DNA of 64,000 bases from Portunus trituberculatus (taxonomy: Eukaryota > Arthropoda > Malacostraca > Decapoda > Portunidae), in the NCBI RefSeq assembly GCF_017591435.1, contig NW_025541371.1, positions 340,490 through 404,489 of the forward strand, in the 5' to 3' direction. Under the pieces are notes generated by a model that was not told the origin of the DNA, made no database searches, and was given only the letters and a program-made list of their open reading frames with translations. The position numbers were made by a program, and so were the translations under genes. Positions 42,236-64,000 of the stretch are shown in pieces. Within the stretch, counting starts at the first letter, position 1. Every line of letters starts with the position of its first letter.

Positions 42236-42267
42236 CCTAACCTAACCTAACCTAACCTAACCTAACC
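42236..42267 (+). repeat. Interstitial telomeric repeat (CCTAA)6
   Basis: Six perfect CCTAA units plus CC, which is (TTAGG)n on the minus strand, the telomere repeat of most arthropods. It sits inside a family B monomer: ccttaaaaa runs into it and the monomer resumes a little downstream with gcatttctgag, so it replaces about 35-40 bp of normal monomer. Confidence 0.9.
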
Positions 42268-44190
42268 AAACATAGATTTTTGCACTGCATTTCTGAGTTT
42301 TAGTGTATAAAACCTGGAATACAGAAAAATAACTCATTTTTGACATATTCAAATTTCTTAGACAAATAGTGTTTTGCGTTTATTTTTGTGTTGTGGAGCA
42401 AAAGAAGCTGATAATTACAAAAATAACACGTTTTTGTTACTTTTAATTTGCTTTCCCTATATTTGCTTCTTTTCATCAATTTCATCGTTTTGAAGCAATG
42501 CAATATAAAATGACTTAAATAAACAAAATTTTCAATCGATATAGTGTTTTTTCATAATACACCTTAAAAACACATACATAATACGTTTCAACATATATCG
42601 TATTTTGCCTGCATTTCTGATTTGTGGTGCATAAAACACTGGAATACACTCAAATAATTCATTTATGACATATTTAAATTTTTTAGACAATTAGTTTTAT
42701 TTTCGTGCATTTCTGTGTTTGGTGGAAGAAATGCTGAATACTATTAAAATAACACATTTTTGTTACTTTTACTTTGGTTTCTCTATATTGGTTTCTTTTC
42801 ATCAATTTTAACGTTTTGAAGAAATGCAATATAAAATGACATGAATAAACAAAATTTTCAATCGAGATAGTTTTTTTTTTCATAAAACATCTTAAAAACA
42901 GATAGATAAGACGTTTTAACCAATATAGTGTTTTGCCTGCATTTCTATGTTGTGGTGCATAAAACACTGGAATTAAAAAAAAGTCAATTTATGACATAAT
43001 TCAGATCCTTAAACAAATAGTGTGTTTTTGTAGCATTTCTGTGTTTTGGTGAAAAAAAAAGCTAAAATAACACTTAGTTACCCTTAATTTGTTTTTTCTC
43101 TATCCGGTTGTTTTCATTAATTTTATGGTTTGAAGCAAAGCAAAGTATAATATGATTTAAATAAAGAAAATTTTTAATTGATATGTTTTTTTTCATACTA
43201 TATTTTAGAAACACATGAAGAAGACGTTTTTATGTAAAAAACACTGGAATACACATAATTGACCAATTTTTGACATTTCAGTTCCTTGGACAAATAGTGT
43301 GTTGTTTTTTTATATTTTTGTGTTTTTGTACAAAAAAAAATTAAAAACCAATAAAATAACACCTTCTTAGTTACATTTACTTTAGTTTCTCTATATTGCC
43401 TTGTTTTCATCAATTTTTTTTTTACTTTTAAAGAAAACAATGTAAATTACTTAAAAAAGCAAAATTTTCAATCAATAGTTTTTTTTCATAAAACACCTTA
43501 AAAACATATAAATAAGACGTTTAAACAAATATAGTGTTTTGCCCGCATTTTTTAGATTTGGTGCATAAAACGCTCTAATACACCAATATAACCCATTTTT
43601 GACATATTTCAGATCCTGGAACAAATAGTGTATTTTGGTAGCATTTTTGTGTTTTTGTGTAAAAAGAGCTGGAAACTACGAAAATAACACGTTTTTGTTA
43701 CTTTTACTTGGGTTTTTATATATTGACTTATTTTCATTAATTTTAACGTTTTCAAGCAATGCAATATTAAATGACATGAATAAACAAAATTTCCGATCGA
43801 GATAGTTTTTTTTTTCATAAAACTCCTTAAAAACACATATATATGACGTTTTAACAAATATGAATTTTTACCTGCATTTCTGAGTTGTGGTGTATAAAAC
43901 ACTGGAATACACAAATCTAGTCCATTTTTGACATTTCAGTTCATTAGACAAATAGTGTGTTTTCTCTCCATTTATGTGTTTTGGTGCAACAAAGGCTGAA
44001 AACTACAAAAAAAAACACGTTTTTTGTTACTTTTACTTTGATTTCTCTATATTGGATTGTTTTCATCAATTTTACCGTTTTCAAGGAAAACAATGTGAAA
44101 TTACTTAAATATACAAAATTTTCAATCGAAATTATCATTTTTTCATAAAACACCTTAAAAATATAAATAAGACGTTCTAACAAATATAGT

Positions 44191-45598
44191 GTTTTGCCTG
44201 CATTTCTGAGTTTTGGTGAATAAAACGCTGGAATCCAAAAATCAAATCATTTTTTACATATTTTAGGTCTTTTCAAAAATAGTGTCTCTTGGCTGGATTT
44301 TTGGGTTTTCTTGAAAATAAACAAAAAATAATAAATAAAATAACACGTTGTTACTTTTACTTTGGTTTTCTCTATATTAGATTTTTTTATTCAAATTTAT
44401 CGCTTTGAAGCAAAACAATGTAAAATGACTTGAATAAACAAACTTTTGAATAGAGAGTTTTTTTTTTATAAAACACCTTAAAACACATAAATAAGATATC
44501 TCAATAAATATCATGTTGTGCCTGCATTTCTGAGTTTTGGTGCACTAAACGCTGGAATACACCAAAATAACACATTTTTGACATATTTTAGTTCCTTAGA
44601 CAAATTGTGTGTTTTGCCTGCATTTTTGTGTTTTGTTACTTGTATATTGGTTTCTCTATATTGAATTGTTTTCATCAATTTTATCGGTTTGAGGCAAAAC
44701 AATGTAAAATCTCTTGAATAAACAAAATTTTCCATCAATATAGTGTTTTTTTTCATGAAAAATAAATAAAATAAATAAAAGGATTTAACAAATAGTGTGT
44801 TTTGCCTGATTTTTTGAGTTTTGGTGCATAAAACGCTGGAATACACCAAAGTATCCCATTTTTTAACTATTTAAGTTCTCTAGACACATAGTGTGTTTTG
44901 CCTGCATTTCTGAGTTTTGGTGAATAAAACGCTGGAATCCAAAAATCAAATCATTTTTTACATATTTTAGGTCTTTTCAAAAATAGTGTCTCTTGGCTGG
45001 ATTTTTGGGTTTTCTTGAAAATAAAAAAAAATAATAAATAAAATAACACGTTGTTACTTTTACTTTGGTTTTCTCTATATTAGATTTTTTTATTCAAATT
45101 TATCGCTTTGAAGCAAAACAATGTAAAATGACTTGAATAAACAAACTTTTGAATAGAGAGGTTTTTTTTTTATAAAACACCTTAAAACACATAAATAAGA
45201 TATCTCAATAAATATCATGTTGTGCCTGCATTTCTGAGTTTTGGTGCACTAAATGCTGGAATACACCAAAATAACACATTTTTGACATATTTTAGTTCCT
45301 TAGACAAATTGTGTGTTTTGCCTGCATTTTTGTGTTTTGTTACTTGTATATTGGTTTCTCTATATTGAATTGTTTTCATCAATTTTATCGGTTTGAGGCA
45401 AAACAATGTAAAATCTCTTGAATAAGCAAAATTTTTCATCAATATAGTGTTTTTTTTTCATGAAAAATAAATAAAATAAATAAAAGGATTTAACAAATAG
45501 TGTGTTTTGCCTGATTTTTTTAGTTTTGGTGCATAAAACGCTGGAATACACCAAAGTATCCCATTTTTTAACTATTTAAGTTCTCTAGACACATAGTG
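44191..45598 (+). repeat. 704-bp direct tandem duplication (two-monomer unit)
   Basis: 44191-44894 and 44895-45598 are almost identical over the whole length, including an odd variant (ggaatccaaaaatcaaatc), the frag tcttttcaaaaatagtgtctcttgg and an aaataaataaaataaataaaagg insertion. Elsewhere family B neighbours differ much more, so this duplication is recent. Confidence 0.93.
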
Positions 45599-45985
45599 TG
45601 TTTTGCCTGCATTTCAGTGTTTTGGTGAAAAAAAAAACTGAAAACTACTAAAATAACACGTTTTTCTTATTTTTACTTTGGTTTCTCTATATCGACTTGT
45701 TTTCATCAATTTTATCGTTTTGAAGCAAAACAATGTAAAATAACTCGAATAAACAGAACTTTCAATCCAGATAGTTTTTTTTTCATAAAACACTTTAAAA
45801 CACATAAATTAGAATCCCTAACAAATATAGTGTTTTGCCTGCATTTTTTTGTTTTGATACATAAAACAATGGAATATACCAAAATAACCCATTTCTAAAA
45901 TATTTCAGTTCCTTAGACAAATAATGTGTTTTCCCAACGTTTCTGTTTTATGATGTAAAAAAAGCTGAAAACTACCAAAATTTTT

Positions 45986-46829
45986 ACTTGGGAATGATGA
46001 GTGATGAGGCGGCTGTAGTACCATTCTGCTCTCCATGCTGTTTTCCTCTGACTCTGACAATAATGGTGGAAGAATTCCTGATATTACGATGTGAAATATT
46101 TTCCCGGGTCAGTCCCTCAGAAGAAAACTAAACATCATTCCAGGAAAATATAGCATATCATCTACGTAGTAGGGAAGATCCGCTTCTCCCCCAACTGTGC
46201 AGAGCGAGAGGATGCAGCGGGAGGTGTTTTCTTGTACTTCTACCGACTCAGCACACAACTCAGCCGCTGGAGTTCTCTAGGTTGTCAGTGTGTGCAAGAG
46301 AGTGTGTTACAAAGTATAACAACCGTTACAAGTAAGTTCACTGATTACTTCATTCGTGCCTCCACAATGCCACAAATGTTACGGTCACTGTTATGTTTGT
46401 TATAAGCGATACCGAGTCAACTAATGTTATGTGTTCACGGGTTCTCTCAGCACAGTTTGCCCGAGGATGATAGGAGAAACGTTTATTTATTATTTCTTTA
46501 ATGTTGGTATTGCAATACATACAGTTAATTACACCAAAACACAATTCATACCCTGACATCCTCTTGTCACGATACATTCACTTTCATTTTCATTCCTTCC
46601 ACCCATTCTCATACCTCATACAACTTGTAATTCCTTTCACTTATGTCGTTCTCATGCATCTCTTCCTCCATCTGTTTCCACTTTCATTCCACAGATAAAT
46701 CTTCCTCTCTTTTTATTTATCATCTATTCTCTCCAACCTAACCTTGTACCTAAATGTGGCTTTTGTCAGTCTTTCCCTAAAGGTGCTCCATACCATTCAT
46801 TATACTACCCAATCGTCTTACCCATTGGT
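45986..46829. other. Unassigned single-copy-looking sequence
   Basis: Base composition changes abruptly to a mixed one after the satellite. A pyrimidine-rich stretch lies at about 46580-46740 (plus strand). I see no convincing ORF, splice chain or RNA gene. Confidence 0.6.
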
Positions 46830-47360
46830 TCAGCTAGCTATTTTTTTTTCATTCTTTACTTATTTACCCCCAGTCGGACTCCCCCATATGCCCAAGTACT
46901 TATATTCATGCACCTGTTTCAACTTATTCTCTCCAATTTTCCATGCCGCATTACTTCCATTCTCTAACCAATTCACTATCAATACCTTATTTTTCTCACT
47001 ACTAAACCTAACTCTAATGTCTCTTCCATACCCATCTTCAACAACCAACAAACTGTGCAACTCATTTGCTGATTCACGCATGACCACTACATCATCTGCA
47101 TACATATCTTATTCTCCACACTAACTCCTGCATTCATTCTTTTCAGTCTGGTTGCTAACTCCTCTGTGTAGTACAAGATGATAAGGATTGGTGACAATAT
47201 ACATCCTTGCCCAACTCCTCTCCCACTCTTCATCCAGTCTGTTTCTATCTCCTACTTTGCACTTAACTCTCGTGTCAACATACATGCTATGCACTACTGT
47301 ATGTTGATTATTTTTGTCACTCAACCGAACATGCTTATACAAAATACAGTGATCTTAGTA
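46830..47360 (-). pseudogene. Decayed non-LTR reverse transcriptase fragment
   Basis: Minus-strand pieces: HSMYVDTRVKCKVGDRNRLD and RSWARMYIVTNPYHLVLH (47342-47121), then the catalytic box MYADDVVVMRESANELHSLL followed by FSSEKNKVLIVNW and HEYKYLGIWGSPTGGK (47105-46860). The order and spacing match the palm region of a non-LTR RT up to the K-x3-L/M motif and the YKYLG strand. Stops and frame changes surround it and both ends are lost. It is not the same element as the other three in the window. Confidence 0.75.
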
Positions 47361-48056
47361 GAATGCTTGCCTCCTCACATTTTTTTTTTATTTTTTATTT
47401 CGTGATTATACCCTTCACATTTGATATCTATTAAAGAAGGAGGCTGAAGAAATCTATATGTGAATAGTATTCAGTACTTTATTTGCATGCAAATAGATAC
47501 GTAAAACTAAATCAAACAGGTAGTAATATATTACACATTATTGGTTGTCTAAGTGTAAGAAGAATAACAATAAACAAAAGAGAGAAAATACAAAAAAACA
47601 AAAAACATCAAATAATTCGACCAATAATGCTTAAACTATGTTTACCTTGCCTAACTTTTATCATTACAATTTCATAAACACCCGATTACGAACAGAATAA
47701 ATGGCATGATCAACATGTTACACCAGTACACAGCTATATTATACACAATGAATATTCTTGTTGTCACTACCCGATGAACAAACATACTATATATACTATA
47801 TAGATAGAAAAATGACATGGATACAAACAAGCCTTACCTTACTCGATCACACCGTTTTCTTTCGAGGGCCCACTGTTTTAATGGTTGCTCAGTGAAAAAA
47901 TTTCAATAACTTCTAATCTTTGGGATAATAATAAAAGTCATAATGAAAATGCAAAAGCTTCCCTTTAGAGGATACCCAGGAGTTTTTATGTTTTACGTAT
48001 GGGCCACAGTTTTTGGATCGTAAGTGATCTAGTTTCCCTTTCCCGATGCCAGTTTT

Positions 48057-48127
<71 letters not shown>

Positions 48128-48220
48128 ATAGAGAGTCATTGGATCATACCATCTTAAGATTCCAAATTATCTACAACAGCAGGCCTGCCTAAAACACATC
48201 AGGCAGGCAGCACACGATAG
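47361..48220. other. 3' flank of the RASEF-like gene, with a (CT)n run
   Basis: Downstream of the gene's stop codon. A possible AATAAA on the minus strand lies at 47478-47483. A pure (CT)n run occupies 48060-48124. No ORF supported; the 3' UTR end cannot be set from sequence alone. Confidence 0.5.
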
Positions 48221-63940
<15,720 letters not shown>

Positions 63941-64000
63941 CTGTAGTGAAAAAATGATATTACAGGAGAATGTAGGAAAATTAAAACGCGAATAGAAAAT

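Larger units (their letters stand above)
41661..45985 (+). repeat. Satellite family B, forward orientation
   Basis: Orientation changes within about 41640-41690 (ttttagtagttttgagttttaaacgctggaatacac spans the switch). Monomers keep the family B marks cgctggaatacac and gacaaatagtgtg. The array fades out at about 45985 (gctgaaaactaccaaaattt), after which no satellite is seen. Confidence 0.9.

Noticed and set aside
46350..46577. 75-codon minus-strand ORF beyond the satellite
   Set aside because: No motif, no splice context, composition like non-coding surroundings.

Overview
This 64 kb window is nuclear DNA from an animal. It is most likely a decapod crustacean, possibly a crab. That is an inference from the arthropod-type (TTAGG)n repeat, the very high load of simple repeats ((AT)n, (CT)n, (TG)n, (AAT)n), the CR1/jockey-type retroelements, and a multi-exon gene with normal GT-AG introns. 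Two runs of exactly 500 N (20912-21411, 38501-39000) are scaffolding gaps, so the window is three contigs and its order and orientation across the gaps are not certain.

Region 1 (1-45985) is an AT-rich tandem satellite with a monomer of about 335-340 bp. In 1-38.5 kb (family A) three monomer types alternate as a-c-b, giving a higher-order repeat of about 1.0 kb. In 39-46 kb a diverged family B takes over. Array orientation flips near 24.97 kb and 41.66 kb, and across the two inserted elements. A short (CCTAA)6 interstitial telomeric tract lies in family B at 42236. Two GC-richer retroelements sit in the satellite, each as a large inverted repeat. A CR1-like element with a PHD-finger ORF1 (16868-20442, minus) has a partial mirror copy after the first gap (21412-22985, plus). 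A Ty3/gypsy LTR element (32802-38197) has integrase upstream of reverse transcriptase in one reading frame, the Gmr1-type order. It is folded back on itself, with identical satellite flanks on both sides.

Region 2 (45986-48220) is mostly unassigned single-copy-looking DNA with one decayed reverse-transcriptase fragment.

Region 3 (48221-64000) is the 3' part of one minus-strand gene, a RASEF-like (Rab45/rsef-1 type) protein. Fourteen exons with fully compatible splice phases encode about 1,208 residues: a coiled coil, a disordered region with a 1,615-bp exon of degenerate EKHxNxQ-like heptapeptides, and a C-terminal Rab GTPase domain with G1, G3, G4 and G5 motifs and a C-terminal Cys-Cys. The 5' end, including any EF-hands, lies outside the window. 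Its introns hold a microsatellite-flanked CR1-like element (49962-53649), a 3' fragment of another non-LTR element (54405-54838), a tRNA-like SINE candidate, and long microsatellites. One intron between two Rab exons is almost entirely (GT)n(GA)n.

The RASEF-like gene is the only host gene I can support. Everything else is satellite, mobile elements, simple repeats or unassigned DNA.
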